From positions 2,976,001 through 3,040,000 of the forward strand of contig NZ_CP157276.1 of the NCBI RefSeq assembly GCF_040024445.1: a stretch of DNA of 64,000 bases, given 5' to 3'. The position numbers and the translations under genes are program-made. The stretch's first letter is position 1. Each line of letters begins with the position of its first letter. The stretch comes from Prescottella soli. Lineage in GTDB: Bacteria > Actinomycetota > Actinomycetes > Mycobacteriales > Mycobacteriaceae. Shown piece after piece: positions 1 through 14,242 of the stretch. The notes beneath the pieces were generated by a model. That model was not told the origin of the DNA and ran no database searches. It saw nothing but the letters and a program-made list of their open reading frames with translations.

Positions 1-76
1 GCTTGGCGACCTCCTGCTCGGGCTTGTCGCCCTCGGCGCCGTTGCCCTGCTCGCCGGGCTTTCGGGGAGTGCTCAA
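1..76 (-). CDS. DUF3566-type membrane protein, N-terminal fragment (window edge)
   Basis: About 25 codons are visible, running off the left edge. A TTG start at 74-76 directly follows the gyrA stop codon and gives MSTPRKPGEQGNG..., a hydrophilic Gly/Glu-rich N-terminus. The DUF3566 membrane protein that normally follows gyrA in mycolata starts in the same way. The identification rests mainly on position, because no membrane segment lies inside the window. The zero-gap junction with gyrA implies co-transcription. Confidence 0.5.
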   Translation of the reverse strand, partial: MSTPRKPGEQGNGAEGDKPEQEVAK

Positions 77-2590
<2,514 letters not shown>

Positions 2591-2798
2591 CGGCTCCTCT
2601 TCTTCTCAGCAAAACGGTCCTGGTAGAGCCTGCGGACCCCGGGCGTGCGGACCGTCGAAGTTCGAAGGCTCCGGCGCCACGCACACGCAACCCGTCAAGT
2701 CTATAGGTGCAGGTCAGCCAGACCCGGCAGCACTCGCGGATTGCCCGGCCTTCCACGTCGAGTCGGGTGCCCCGGTGGAGGTGGTGAACGGCCGGGTA

Positions 2799-3386
2799 CT
2801 ACCCGACCGTCGAGCCGAGACGGGTGAGCGCGTACTCGGTGATCGTGACCAACGCGCCCTTCGCCGACTCCCGATCGCGGGCGTCGATGGACACGATCGG
2901 CACGTTCGCCGATACCGCGAGCGCCTGCCGGATCTCCTCGAGCGGATACTGCGGAGCATCGTCGAACTCGTTGACCGCGACCACGAACGGCAGGTTACGG
3001 GCCTCGAAGTAGTCGACGGCCGCGAACGATTCCTCCAGCCTGCGGGTGTCGATCAACACGATCGCCCCGATCGCGCCGCGGACGAGGTCGTCCCACATGA
3101 ACCAGAACCGCTGCTGGCCCGGCGTTCCGAACAGGTACAGGACGAGGTCCGGCGCGAGGCTGATGCGGCCGAAGTCCATCGCGACCGTCGTGGTCGATTT
3201 CTGCGGGATGGCGGTGAGATTGTCCACACCGTCGGAGGCGTTGGTGACCATCGCCTCGGTCCGCAGTGGGACGATCTCCGACACCGCGCCCACCAGCGTG
3301 GTCTTGCCGACGCCGAAGCCACCCGCGATGACGATCTTGGTCGAGGTCACCCGGGCGCGCTGCTCGCTAGATGTTGCGTAGTCCAC
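2799..3386 (-). CDS. Conservon GTPase (CvnD-like, MglA-type small GTP-binding protein)
   Basis: This 195-residue small GTPase is the fourth member of a conservon: kinase, roadblock, DUF742, GTPase. The P-loop GGFGVGKTT lies at residues 22-30 and the switch II-like segment is FGTPGQQRF. VNEFDD replaces the canonical NKxD base-recognition motif, as in actinobacterial CvnD proteins. The GTG start at 3386 overlaps the DUF742 gene by 20 nt, which points to translational coupling; an upstream in-frame extension has no ribosome-binding site. By analogy with Streptomyces conservons, it should cycle between GTP and GDP in a membrane-associated complex with the roadblock protein. The signal and the output are unknown. 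Confidence 0.9.
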   Translation of the reverse strand: MDYATSSEQRARVTSTKIVIAGGFGVGKTTLVGAVSEIVPLRTEAMVTNASDGVDNLTAIPQKSTTTVAMDFGRISLAPDLVLYLFGTPGQQRFWFMWDDLVRGAIGAIVLIDTRRLEESFAAVDYFEARNLPFVVAVNEFDDAPQYPLEEIRQALAVSANVPIVSIDARDRESAKGALVTITEYALTRLGSTVG

Positions 3387-3747
3387 CGAGGACCCTTTCG
3401 ATAAGTTCGCGACGTTCCGTGTCGCTGGCGTCGTCTTGGAGGGTTGCCAGAATCCGCAGGTGACCGGACTCGACAAGATCAGCGACGAGCACCCGCGCCA
3501 CACCGATCGGCACGCCCACTCGGGCGGCTATCTCGGCGAGCGAGGGCGACTGCGCGCACAGCGCGATGATCGTCGCCTCGATGTCCCCCAGGTCCGGGAG
3601 TTGATAGTCCCTCAGCGGCAGTGCCTGGATCAGGGCCTCCAGCGCCAGTTCCACCGCCGGCTTCGTCCGGCCCGAGGTGAGCGAGTACGGGCGCACCAGA
3701 TTCGGTCCGCGCACGCTCGCCTCGTCGTACTCGTTGTTCATGTCCAC
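3367..3747 (-). CDS. DUF742 protein (CvnC-like)
   Basis: A 126-residue conservon protein with a winged-helix-like core. The segment SLAEIAARVGVPIGVARVLVADLVESGHLRI (about 70-100) is the diagnostic DUF742 signature. A hydrophilic N-terminus with LVRPYSLTSGRT precedes it. Family members bind the roadblock and GTPase partners rather than showing any known enzyme activity. The GTG start at 3747 follows the roadblock stop by 2 nt; an ATG two codons downstream is an alternative. The 3' end overlaps the GTPase gene. Confidence 0.9.
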   Translation of the reverse strand: MDMNNEYDEASVRGPNLVRPYSLTSGRTKPAVELALEALIQALPLRDYQLPDLGDIEATIIALCAQSPSLAEIAARVGVPIGVARVLVADLVESGHLRILATLQDDASDTERRELIERVLGGLRNI

Positions 3748-3749
3748 GG

Positions 3750-4190
3750 TCAGGTTCCGAGCATCGACCGCGGCGTGGCCTCCACGGAACTGCCGACCCG
3801 CTCGACCAACAGCGCCATCTCATAGCCGACCTGCCCGATGTCGCACGACGAGGAGGTCAGCGCAGCCAGGTGCGATCCGTCACCGACGCTCATCAGCAAC
3901 AGATAGCCGCGCTGCATCTCGACGACCGACTGGAGGACGCCGCCCCCGTCGAAGAGGTTCGACACTCCGACCGACAGGCTGGCGAGTCCGGAGGTGACCG
4001 CCGCGAGCTGCTCCGCACGATCGATCGGGAGGTGCGCACTGTTCGCCATGAGAAGGCCGTCCGCGGACACCAGCACGGCGTGCGAGACGCCCGGGATCTC
4101 CTTGGCGAAGTTCGAGACCAGCCAGTCGAGCGAGCGGGCGCCACCGGATCCCGACTCCCCGTTCGACATGAATCCCTGATCGATGCTCAT
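3750..4190 (-). CDS. Roadblock/LC7 domain protein (CvnB-like)
   Basis: A 146-residue roadblock/LC7-fold protein. The core [32 protein letters not shown] (from about residue 20) is typical of actinobacterial CvnB. These proteins resemble GTPase-activating scaffolds such as MglB and likely dock on the GTPase encoded two genes downstream. The ATG overlaps the kinase stop as ATGA, so translation is coupled to the sensor kinase. Cytosolic, with no signal peptide. Confidence 0.92.
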   Translation of the reverse strand: MSIDQGFMSNGESGSGGARSLDWLVSNFAKEIPGVSHAVLVSADGLLMANSAHLPIDRAEQLAAVTSGLASLSVGVSNLFDGGGVLQSVVEMQRGYLLLMSVGDGSHLAALTSSSCDIGQVGYEMALLVERVGSSVEATPRSMLGT

Positions 4191-6913
4191 CTGTCTCCTC
4201 CGATGCTGGCGCGGTCGGCCGAGCTCGCTGCGCGGCCGTCACGAGTTCCCTTTTGGTGGCGGCTCAGTTTCTCCCGGACAGCCTCCGGGTCGCGCAGCCG
4301 TCGACGGGCCGCGCCCTGGTCACCGACGTCGACTGCGCCCGGCACCAGCCGGTGCCCCGGGCTGCGCTGCGGCAAGCCGGATTCTGTCCGGGACTCCACG
4401 GACGCCTCGCCGGCCCGATGGGCCGCGGTCCATCCCTCGTCGGCCGCGGACGTCCATTCGAACTTTCCGATGTTCCCGGATTCGGTCGGGTCTGTGAGCC
4501 AGTCCGTGACCATGCCGGAGAAGATCGGCGTCCCGGTGGACGTAACATCCTGGGACGCAGTTGGATTCGGTCGAGCCTGGAAGAAAGATGCGGTCTTGGC
4601 GGCGTTGCCCAGGTAGCGGTGACGCCGCACCCGCGGCGAGTCGTCGACCGCCTCGGCGTGCGCGGGCACTGCCGAGTCGCCGCCGGCGGGCACCGGCGCG
4701 ACCGGTTCGGGCACCGGCGGCGGTGTCGGCTCGGCTACGGGCGCGGGTGGCGGAGCCGCGTACTGCTGCACGGACTCGTGTTGCGCCGGGACCGGATCCG
4801 CCGGAACCGGTGCGGGACCGCCGGCGCCCGGAGTCCGCTGCGACAGGCCCGTCGCACCGGGCGTCCGCTGCGGAAGGGCCATCGCGCCCGGAGTCCGCTG
4901 CGGCAGGACGGCGGCCGGATTCACCGCGGGCGTGGGCTCCTGCCGGACGGGATCGATGACCAGTTTCGGCATCGCCCCGGACGGGACGATGCTCACCTGC
5001 GGCAGCCCCGCGGTGTCGATGCGCGGAAAGGGACCGGTCGACGGCATCTCCACCGGCGAGACCAGCAGGGTGGCGGGCAGGTGCGCGCTCGCGGTGACGC
5101 CCTGGTCGGACGGTCCCTCGTGCGTCGGCCGCAGGCGGACCGTGAGTCCGTGGCGGGCGGCGAGACGACCGACGACGAACAGGCCCATGTGCCGGGCCGT
5201 CTCCGGACCGACCATGCCACCCGACGCGAGACGCTCGTTGACCTCGTCGAAGCGTTCGGTGGGCATACCGATTCCACTGTCGGCGATCTCGATCAGCACG
5301 CCGCCGTCGACCGAGCGGGCGAACGTGATCCGCACCACGCTGCCCGGCGGCGAGGCGCGCAGCGCATTGTCGAGGAGTTCGGCGATCACATGCACGACGT
5401 CGGCCGCGGCGGCACCGCTCAACGCGCCCTGCGGGGTGGACCCGACCTGCACGCGCTGGTAGTCCTCGACCTCGGACATCGCGGCGCGCACGAGGTCACC
5501 GAGCTGGACCGGCTCGGACTGTGCGCGGCGGACGCGGTTGCCGGAGAGGATCAGCAGGTTGTCGCCGTTGCGGCGCATGCGGGCCGCGAGGTGGTCGAGC
5601 CGGAACAGACTCTCGAGCCGCTTGGGGTCCTTCTCCTCGAACTCGAGGCTCTCGATCAGACCCAGCTGCTGGTCGACCAGCGACTTGCTGCGCCGGGCGA
5701 GGGTCTCGAACATGTCGCCGATCTGGAGTCGGAGGTGTGCCTGCTCACCGGCGAGCCGGAGCGCCTGGCCGTGCATGTCGTCGACGGCCCGCGCGAGCTG
5801 GCCGATCTCCTCTGTGGTGTACACGGGGATCGGGTCGAACTCGGTGACCGCGTCACTGTCGCCGACCTTGATCCGTTCGATCGCGTCGGGAAGATCGGCG
5901 TTGGCAACCTCGAGCGTTCCGCGCCGGAGCCGACGAATCGGGCGGATCAGTGACCGCGCGACCAGCACACCCAGCAAGACCGTCGCGAGCAGCGTCACGA
6001 GCACCACCGCGGCGGCCTGTATCGCGGACGTCTTCGTCTCGTCGGCGCGGGCGACCACCGTGTCGGCGATGGCGGTGGATGTCTGCCCGACGAGCGTGGT
6101 GTAGTTGGCGACGCTGGCCATCATCAGCTCACGCAGCTCGACGTGCGGCATCTGACCGAGCTTGGCGGTGGTGACCAGCTTGTACCGCGCCTGTGCTGAT
6201 TCCCGAATCTGCTCCAGTACAGGCGCCTGTTCGGGGTACGCGCGCATCATGGAGTCGACCGTCGCGAGCTCGGCGCCCGACGCCGCGATCATGTCGTACG
6301 GCGGCACCGTCGGGTCCATGATGTGCTTCATCATGCCCGCGACCTGGTCGGCGAGGCTCTTCTGCGCGGACCCCAGGTCCAGGAGCTGGCGGTAGGCGAC
6401 GATGACGGCGGGGTCATCGATGGGGCCGACGATCTCGTCGACGACGTGCATCAGGTCGGCGACGACCTTCGCGGTCTCGGCGGGCAGGTCCGGGCGGGCC
6501 ACGGTGCCGGACTTGATGTCGGCCACGAGGCTCTCGATCGTGGCCAGCGAGGACCGCACCGTGTCGGCCAGGTCGGTGGGCAACGCCGGATTGTCGGCGG
6601 CGGCTCGAGCCGCGACGACCGATTCATTGAAGTCCGTGATGTCGGACGGCTTGAACGTATTGACCGCGTAGCCGGCGGAGAGTAGACCGTAGTCGGTGGC
6701 GAGCGTGACGATGTCCGGAACACCGCCGACCCGGTCCGCGGCCGCACCGTAATCGATCGCGCGACTGAGTTGGTCCTGCACCTGCAGACCGCCCAGCACC
6801 GTCGCGACGGTGATGGGGAGCGCGACCACCGCAGTGACCTTCCAACGCAGGCCCCAGCCCTCGAGGTTCCACAGCCGCCTGAGCCTGCTGCCAGGCGCCG
6901 TTTGGGTCTTCAT
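4187..6913 (-). CDS. Conservon sensor histidine kinase (CvnA-like)
   Basis: A 908-residue membrane kinase that starts the conservon operon. An N-terminal membrane segment ([19 protein letters not shown], about 26-45) precedes a helical extracytoplasmic sensor of about 250 residues. A second membrane segment ([16 protein letters not shown]), a HAMP linker, the phosphoacceptor-like [16 protein letters not shown] and an ATPase domain ([22 protein letters not shown]) follow. The C-terminal ~250 residues are Pro-rich and carry four LPQRTPG-type repeats, a hallmark of this kinase family. The ATG at 6913 gives MKTQTAPGS; the ORF extends 23 codons further upstream without a good ribosome-binding site. 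No cognate response regulator is adjacent, as is normal for conservons. The stimulus is unknown. Confidence 0.9.
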   Translation of the reverse strand: MKTQTAPGSRLRRLWNLEGWGLRWKVTAVVALPITVATVLGGLQVQDQLSRAIDYGAAADRVGGVPDIVTLATDYGLLSAGYAVNTFKPSDITDFNESVVAARAAADNPALPTDLADTVRSSLATIESLVADIKSGTVARPDLPAETAKVVADLMHVVDEIVGPIDDPAVIVAYRQLLDLGSAQKSLADQVAGMMKHIMDPTVPPYDMIAASGAELATVDSMMRAYPEQAPVLEQIRESAQARYKLVTTAKLGQMPHVELRELMMASVANYTTLVGQTSTAIADTVVARADETKTSAIQAAAVVLVTLLATVLLGVLVARSLIRPIRRLRRGTLEVANADLPDAIERIKVGDSDAVTEFDPIPVYTTEEIGQLARAVDDMHGQALRLAGEQAHLRLQIGDMFETLARRSKSLVDQQLGLIESLEFEEKDPKRLESLFRLDHLAARMRRNGDNLLILSGNRVRRAQSEPVQLGDLVRAAMSEVEDYQRVQVGSTPQGALSGAAAADVVHVIAELLDNALRASPPGSVVRITFARSVDGGVLIEIADSGIGMPTERFDEVNERLASGGMVGPETARHMGLFVVGRLAARHGLTVRLRPTHEGPSDQGVTASAHLPATLLVSPVEMPSTGPFPRIDTAGLPQVSIVPSGAMPKLVIDPVRQEPTPAVNPAAVLPQRTPGAMALPQRTPGATGLSQRTPGAGGPAPVPADPVPAQHESVQQYAAPPPAPVAEPTPPPVPEPVAPVPAGGDSAVPAHAEAVDDSPRVRRHRYLGNAAKTASFFQARPNPTASQDVTSTGTPIFSGMVTDWLTDPTESGNIGKFEWTSAADEGWTAAHRAGEASVESRTESGLPQRSPGHRLVPGAVDVGDQGAARRRLRDPEAVREKLSRHQKGTRDGRAASSADRASIGGDR

Positions 6914-7039
6914 CGTCCAAGCTCGCTTTCCACCCCAGGCCCGGCGCAAGTTGTCACACTCGTGCCCTCCCCCGGACCCCATAACAAGTTTGGCCGGAGG
7001 GAGTTGAGGCAGACTCCAAGGCCGCCCCGGAGTCTAGAG

Positions 7040-7091
7040 GCGCCGAGCCGAGCAAAGAAGTGATTGGAATCACATTTGCCCGGCTCGGCGC
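7040..7091 (-). terminator. Nested hairpin after gyrB, probable terminator
   Basis: Eleven bases beyond the gyrB stop, 17-nt arms (7040-7056 and 7075-7091, core GCGCCGAGCCG) pair fully in the minus-strand RNA with one G:U. Inside the loop a second perfect stem, GTGATT-GG-AATCAC (7060-7073), is nested. There is no U-tract, so either a Rho-independent role without tail or a processing/stability role is possible. It separates gyrB from the conservon operon. Confidence 0.6.
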
Positions 7092-7101
7092 ATCAGCTCA
7101 C

Positions 7102-9210
<2,109 letters not shown>

Positions 9211-9369
9211 TCAGCTGGCCGCCACGCACAACGAGGCACCGCGAGCGGTGTGTCGAGATTCGCCGCTAGTTACTCGACCATCTTACGTGTAGGTACCGAC
9301 ATGCAGGGCGCCTAACACACCCCTGATTGCCCCGCAGACGCGATTTCTCAGCCTCCGGCGGGTGAAACC

Positions 9370-10293
9370 TTAGGCAGAACCGGCCACATCGCTGTCCGTC
9401 GCGCCTCCGGCGGCAAGATCATCCACGAACGCCGCGGTGAGTCGGGCCACGTCCGCACCGTGTGAGATCGGTGACCAGTGACCTGCGGGCAGTTCCCGTC
9501 GCCGCAGGTCCGAAACCCACCGTTCGGTGTCCTCGTACCCGACGGGCCGAACCGCCTTGTCACGGCCGTTGAGGACCAACTGGACGGGCACGTCGGTCCG
9601 GCGTTCCCGCGGGTGACGCAGCCGCGGCCGGATGTTGGCCCGATACCGCTTGAGGCCGGTCACCATGTCTGTCGCCAGCGTCGGCGCGGGGCGCACGAGC
9701 GTCGGGTCCAGGCCGTCGAAGTACTTCAGGAACGTCGGCCAGATCCGCCACAGGCCCAGCCGAAACGGCAGTGTGCCGACGACGGGGATCTGGAACAGCA
9801 CCGTGTACGCCGACGCCGCGGCCTGCGCCAGCGGACCCGCGGGTCGCCGCTGCGCGAGCCGACGCCGCATCCACGTGCCCAGGTGGTCGAGGTTCGGCCC
9901 CGAGATCGACGTGTACGACGCGATCCGCTGCTCGGCCCCCGGCTCGCACACCGCCTCCCAGGTCTCCACCGCGCCCCAGTCGTGGGCGAGCACGTGTACC
10001 GGGGCGTCGGGGCTGACGGCGTCGATCACCGCGAACAGGTCCCGCGCCAGGAGCGGCAGCGCGTACGCCGACACCGCGCCGGGTGCGCTGCTGGCGCCGG
10101 CGCCGCGGGTGTCGTAGCTGACGATCCGGAACCGGTCCGCCAGGTGCGGGATCACGTGCCGCCACAGGTCGTGGGTGTCGGGCCAGCCGTGCACCAGCAC
10201 CAGCGTCTCGCCGGTGGGGTTGCCCTGCTCGTACACCGCGAGCCGGATGTCGCCGTTGGACACGAAACGCGGTTGCGCCACAAGCGCACTCAT
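9370..10293 (-). CDS. Alpha/beta hydrolase, epoxide-hydrolase-like
   Basis: A 307-residue alpha/beta hydrolase. The oxyanion motif is HGWPD (35-39). The nucleophile elbow is AHDWGA with Asp105 in place of Ser, which marks the epoxide hydrolase/haloalkane dehalogenase branch. The acid is likely in LVLNGRDKAV and the catalytic His in PAGHWSP (about 277). It resembles the hydrolase half of mycobacterial EphD. The ATG at 10293 has a strong GGGAGGAAA ribosome-binding site. It is the last gene of a probable operon with a reductase and a di-iron protein, so an epoxide or other oxygenation product of that pair is a plausible substrate (inference). Confidence 0.85.
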   Translation of the reverse strand: MSALVAQPRFVSNGDIRLAVYEQGNPTGETLVLVHGWPDTHDLWRHVIPHLADRFRIVSYDTRGAGASSAPGAVSAYALPLLARDLFAVIDAVSPDAPVHVLAHDWGAVETWEAVCEPGAEQRIASYTSISGPNLDHLGTWMRRRLAQRRPAGPLAQAAASAYTVLFQIPVVGTLPFRLGLWRIWPTFLKYFDGLDPTLVRPAPTLATDMVTGLKRYRANIRPRLRHPRERRTDVPVQLVLNGRDKAVRPVGYEDTERWVSDLRRRELPAGHWSPISHGADVARLTAAFVDDLAAGGATDSDVAGSA

Positions 10294-10317
10294 GAAATTT
10301 CCTCCCGGTCGGACGAT

Positions 10318-11439
10318 TCAGAGGTCGAGGATCAGACGGCCGCCGTCGGCGCGGGAGACACAGATCAGCATGTGGTCCTCCCGTTCCTGCGGGGTGAGCC
10401 GGTTCTCGCGGTGGTCCGGCGTGCCCGACAGCACCCGCACCTTGCAGGTGCCGCAGAAACCCTGCTGGCACGAGTAGCCGACGCCGGGCTGCCGCGCCTT
10501 GATCACCGCGAGCGCGGACTCGTCGGCGGGCACCTCGAGCACCTCGCCGGTGCTCACCAACTGCACCTCGAACGGCGCACCGCCCAGCACCGGCGGCGGC
10601 CCGAACCGCTCGAAGTGCATCGCCGCGGCGCCCGAGTCGGCGAAGCCGCCGCGGATCGCGTCGAGCATCGGTGTGGGTCCGCAGCAGTACACCGCGCCCC
10701 CGGCCGGGGCCCGGCCCAGCAGGTCGTCGGCGGTGGGCAGGCCGAACTCGTCGTCGGGGCGCACGAACACCCGATCCGCTTCCCACGTCGCGATCTCGTC
10801 GAGGAACGGCATGGACTCGCGGGAGCGCCCGGAATAGACGAAATGCCAATCCATTCCGGTCCGGCGAGCGGCCCGCACCATCGCGATGATCGGCGTGATG
10901 CCGATGCCGCCGGCGACGAACAGCGCGCGACCCTCGGGGACGAACGGGAAGCCGTTGCGGGGCCCGCGCACGGTGACGGTGGTGCCGGGCGTCAGCCCGT
11001 GCATCTCGATCGACCCGCCCCCGCCGTCGGGGATGGACCGCACGGCGATCCGGTAGTGCCGCCGGTCGGCCGGGTCGCCGCACAGCGAGTACTGGCGCCG
11101 GCGGCCGGACGGGAGGTGGAAGTCGAGGTGGCATCCGGGCTGCCAGGCGGGCAGGTCGCCGCCGTCGACGGCCGCGAACGTCACCGCCGCGACGTTCTCG
11201 TCGGCGGCGACGATCGTGCGCCCGGTGACGATCAGCGTCATCGCGGCGTCCGGGTTGTGCCCGGCGACGGCGGGGTCATAGTCGTACGCCGCGAGCACCC
11301 GCAGGTACTTGTCGGCGACGGCCTCGACGATCGCCATCGCCCGGTCGGGGTGATCGCGGCCCTGCAGGTCGGCCGGTGGCGCCGGTCGCGTCAGCGCGTC
11401 CGGGCGGGTCAGGAGGTCGCGCACCCGGGGAAACCTCAC
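10318..11439 (-). CDS. FAD/NAD(P)H oxidoreductase with C-terminal 2Fe-2S ferredoxin domain
   Basis: A 373-residue electron-transfer protein of the phthalate-dioxygenase-reductase/VanB type. In order: an unusual ~65-residue N-terminal extension; the flavin motif RQYSLCG (115-121); the nucleotide site GGIGITPIIAM (177-187); and YCCGPTPML (251-259). A plant-type 2Fe-2S domain follows with Cys324, Cys329, Cys332 and Cys360. Such proteins pass electrons from NAD(P)H to an oxygenase. The GTG start overlaps the stop of the di-iron gene (GTGA), so the two are translationally coupled and probably functional partners. Confidence 0.9.
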   Translation of the reverse strand: MRFPRVRDLLTRPDALTRPAPPADLQGRDHPDRAMAIVEAVADKYLRVLAAYDYDPAVAGHNPDAAMTLIVTGRTIVAADENVAAVTFAAVDGGDLPAWQPGCHLDFHLPSGRRRQYSLCGDPADRRHYRIAVRSIPDGGGGSIEMHGLTPGTTVTVRGPRNGFPFVPEGRALFVAGGIGITPIIAMVRAARRTGMDWHFVYSGRSRESMPFLDEIATWEADRVFVRPDDEFGLPTADDLLGRAPAGGAVYCCGPTPMLDAIRGGFADSGAAAMHFERFGPPPVLGGAPFEVQLVSTGEVLEVPADESALAVIKARQPGVGYSCQQGFCGTCKVRVLSGTPDHRENRLTPQEREDHMLICVSRADGGRLILDL

Positions 11440-12359
11440 CGCGCGGCCGCCCGTGCCGCCGGGGACGCCGCCAGATACGCGACGGCCTGCGCCGTCGAAC
11501 CCTCCTTGCCGGGGTGGTAGTCGCGACGGAAGTACGCCGACATGCGCCGGCCCAATTCGATTGTGGTGGGCAGGGTTCCACGACGGCCGGAGGCACGGAA
11601 GTCGGAGTAGCGCGGGCGGCGCCGGCTCGGCGCCCAGTTCTGCAGTTCGGGGTCGTTGCGCATCAGGAAGCGGGTCCCGCGCACCCACAGCCACACGATC
11701 ATCGGCGTCACGATCAACTGCGTGCGGATCCGCCGCGACTCGCGCTTGTCGAAGTAGCGCATCACGTCGTACGCGACGCTGCGGTGCTCCACTTCCTCGG
11801 CGCCGTGCCAGCGCAACAGGTCCAGCATGGTCGGGTGGATCCCGGCGCGGTCGAGGCCGTCGGCGTTGAGCACCCAGTCGCCGAGGAAGGCGGTGATGTG
11901 CTCGACGGCCGCGATGATCGCGAGCCGCTCGATCAGGTGGTTCTGCGCGCGCCGACCGACGAGCGGCTTGGGGCCGAGCAGCTTCTGGAACGCCCAGTGC
12001 ATCTGGTCGGTGTACGGCGTCGGATCGAGCCCGTTGGCCTTCAGGTGCTCGAGGACGCCGGTGTGGGCGCCCGCGTGCATGGCCTCCTGGCCGATGAAAC
12101 CGACGACGTCCTCGCGCAGCTTCTCGTCGTCGATGAGCGGGAGCGCCTCCTTGTAGGTGGCGACGAACCACTCCTCGCCGGCCGGCAGCAGCAGGTGCAG
12201 GACGTTGAAGACGTGCGTCGTGAACGGATCGCCCGGCATCCAGTGCATCGGGAGGTCCGACCAGTCGAACTCGACGTTCCGGGCCTGCAACAGGATGTGA
12301 TCGGGCTCGAGCTGGTCCGGCCCGGTCGCGGGTGTGTGCACTACGGAGGTGACCGCCAT
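11436..12359 (-). CDS. PF10118-type metal-dependent protein with di-iron oxygenase ligand pattern
   Basis: A 307-residue helical protein of the family annotated as predicted metal-dependent hydrolase. Carboxylate and histidine ligands fall in the classical ferritin-like pattern: Glu62/63 (GEEWF), E92-x-x-H95 (EAMH), Glu153 (VEHITAF) and E189-x-x-H192 (EEVEH). That arrangement is typical of four-helix-bundle di-iron oxygenases and desaturases. Coupling to a dedicated reductase supports oxygenase rather than hydrolase chemistry. The substrate is unknown. The ATG at 12359 is preceded by GGGAGC. First gene of a three-gene operon inserted between DUF721 and gyrB. Confidence 0.8.
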   Translation of the reverse strand: MAVTSVVHTPATGPDQLEPDHILLQARNVEFDWSDLPMHWMPGDPFTTHVFNVLHLLLPAGEEWFVATYKEALPLIDDEKLREDVVGFIGQEAMHAGAHTGVLEHLKANGLDPTPYTDQMHWAFQKLLGPKPLVGRRAQNHLIERLAIIAAVEHITAFLGDWVLNADGLDRAGIHPTMLDLLRWHGAEEVEHRSVAYDVMRYFDKRESRRIRTQLIVTPMIVWLWVRGTRFLMRNDPELQNWAPSRRRPRYSDFRASGRRGTLPTTIELGRRMSAYFRRDYHPGKEGSTAQAVAYLAASPAARAAAR

Positions 12360-12441
12360 GACTGCTCCCAGCTACTCGCGCAGGTCGATCCGCCGTCCCG
12401 CGGCAGCATCGTGACCCAGTTCACTCGACGAAGTAGCCGTA

Positions 12442-12452
12442 ACTGTAACAGT
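12442..12452. promoter_or_regulatory. Small palindrome upstream of the di-iron/reductase operon
   Basis: ACTGTAACAGT is a 5-bp inverted repeat around one base. It lies in the 114-nt gap ahead of the di-iron gene, next to an AT-richer GGTTATAGG. It could be an operator of a TetR-like repressor. No cognate regulator is adjacent, so this is tentative. Confidence 0.3.
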
Positions 12453-12473
12453 CGGTTATAGGTAAATCCAGGG

Positions 12474-13019
12474 TCAGCCGTACGTGTCCCGCGGACCCCG
12501 GCCGGGAATGTGCCGTTCGCCCTTTCGCCAGCTCGGCGCGGTGGGACCGGTGATCCGCAGCGACTTCACCACCCCGTGCCCCACCGCCGCCGCGATCTTG
12601 GCGAGGATCTGCGCCTGCATCATCCGCAGCTGCGTCGCCCACGCCGTCGACTCCGCCGACACGCTCAGCACGCCGTCCCGCAGACCCGTCGGCTCCGCGT
12701 GCGACGCGATGTCCGGCCCGACCACGTCGGCCCACCGGCCCAGCACGGTGCCCTCCGACACCTGCGACGACCAACCGCGCTGCTTCGACACCGCGCTCAC
12801 GAGCGCGCCGAACGGCTGCGGATCGCGGTCGTCCGGGCCCGCCCCCGACCACGAACGGCGACGCGACCGCAGCGCACGGACGCCGCCGCCGCGCGGCGAC
12901 TTGCGTCCCTGCCCGACGGACTTGCCGTTCGCCTTGGCCGCCGCCCGCGCCTCCTCGAGCGCACGTCGGGCCAGGTCGATGCCCTTCAGTTCGGGTTGCT
13001 CCGGTTCGTGGCCGGTCAC
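12474..13019 (-). CDS. DUF721 (DciA-like) protein
   Basis: A 181-residue member of the DUF721 family that normally sits between recF and gyrB in actinobacteria. The conserved core [21 protein letters not shown]... [13 protein letters not shown] (about 95-140) follows a basic, disordered N-terminus. Related DciA proteins load the replicative helicase DnaB, so a replication role next to dnaA, dnaN and recF is plausible. The GTG at 13019 overlaps the recF stop (GTGA). The usual gyrB neighbour has been displaced by 3.3 kb. Confidence 0.85.
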   Translation of the reverse strand: MTGHEPEQPELKGIDLARRALEEARAAAKANGKSVGQGRKSPRGGGVRALRSRRRSWSGAGPDDRDPQPFGALVSAVSKQRGWSSQVSEGTVLGRWADVVGPDIASHAEPTGLRDGVLSVSAESTAWATQLRMMQAQILAKIAAAVGHGVVKSLRITGPTAPSWRKGERHIPGRGPRDTYG

Positions 13020-14242
13020 CGGTCCCCTCCTGTCGTGATGGTCCCGACGACGGGGGTGATCTGCGAGATCCGCCCATGGTCGGTGTCGTGGGCCGCCACC
13101 CCGAAGCGGGTGGCGGACAGCTCGTCGGGCACGTCCTCCGGCACGGCCGCGGTGATGAGGACCTGTTCGGCCGCGGCGGCGACGCCCGCGAGCGCGGTCC
13201 GGCGCTTGCGGTCCAGCTCGGCGAAGACGTCGTCGAGCATCAGCACCGGGTCGCTGCCGTCCGCACGCAGCAGGAAGAAGGCGCCGAGCCGCATCGACAA
13301 CGCATACGACCACGATTCACCATGGCTGGCAAAACCTTTCGCGGGCTGGTCGCCGAGGAACAACTCGAGGTCGTCGCGGTGCGGGCCGACGAGGCACACC
13401 CCGCGCTCGATCTCCCGCTGCCGCATCACCGACAACTCGTGCAGGAAGCTCGCCTCCAGCAGTTCGACGTCGTCCCGCTCGGGTGTCCTCGAGGGATCGA
13501 GCAATTCGGGCGGAAGCGAGGCGCCGAGGCTGCTCTTGTAACGCACCGACGCCGGACGCGACTCCGGCGCCAGCGACCGGTACGACGTCACCAGGTGCGG
13601 CGCCAGGTCGTGGACCAGCCGCAGCCGCGCCTCCAGCAACTGGGCGCCGTGGGCCGCCAGATGCCCGTCCCAGACATCAAGTGTTGCAAGGGCACTCGCA
13701 CCGTCCGACGACCGTGCGCCGCGCCGCAACGCGCCGCTCGCGGTCTTGAGCAGCGCCGACCGCTGCCGCAGCACCTTGTCGTAGTCCGCGCGCACCGCGG
13801 CCATCCGGGGGATCCGGGAGGTGAGCAGCTCGTCGAGGAACCGGCGCCGGTCCCCCGGGTCGCCGCGCACCAGCGACAGGTCCTCGGGGGCGAACAGCAC
13901 CGTCTGCAGGATGCCGACGATCTCCCGCGGCCGCCGCGCCGGCGACTGGTTGATCCGGGCGCGGTTGGCCTTCCCGTCGTTGATCTCGATGTCGATGCCC
14001 AGTTCGCGGCCGTGGTTGACCACCAGCGCACCCGCGTACGCCTGCGCCGCGCCCGCCCGGATCAGCGGCGCGTCGCTCGACACCCGGTGCGACGACAGCG
14101 TCGACAGGTAGCCCAGCGCCTCGAGCAGATTGGTCTTGCCGTGTCCGTTGCGTCCGACGAAGACGGTGGCGCCGGGCGTGAGGTCGACCGTGACGGCGTC
14201 CCACGACCGGAAGTCACGGAGGGAGAACTTGCGGACGAACAC
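13016..14242 (-). CDS. recF: DNA replication and repair protein RecF
   Basis: A 408-residue SMC-like ATPase that helps load RecA at single-strand gaps. The Walker A motif is GRNGHGKTN (30-38), the ABC-type signature region precedes [12 protein letters not shown] (Walker B), and a terminal H-loop region is present. The GTG start shares one base with the gnd stop codon. It sits between gnd and DUF721 in a tightly packed replication operon. Confidence 0.95.
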   Translation of the reverse strand: MFVRKFSLRDFRSWDAVTVDLTPGATVFVGRNGHGKTNLLEALGYLSTLSSHRVSSDAPLIRAGAAQAYAGALVVNHGRELGIDIEINDGKANRARINQSPARRPREIVGILQTVLFAPEDLSLVRGDPGDRRRFLDELLTSRIPRMAAVRADYDKVLRQRSALLKTASGALRRGARSSDGASALATLDVWDGHLAAHGAQLLEARLRLVHDLAPHLVTSYRSLAPESRPASVRYKSSLGASLPPELLDPSRTPERDDVELLEASFLHELSVMRQREIERGVCLVGPHRDDLELFLGDQPAKGFASHGESWSYALSMRLGAFFLLRADGSDPVLMLDDVFAELDRKRRTALAGVAAAAEQVLITAAVPEDVPDELSATRFGVAAHDTDHGRISQITPVVGTITTGGDR

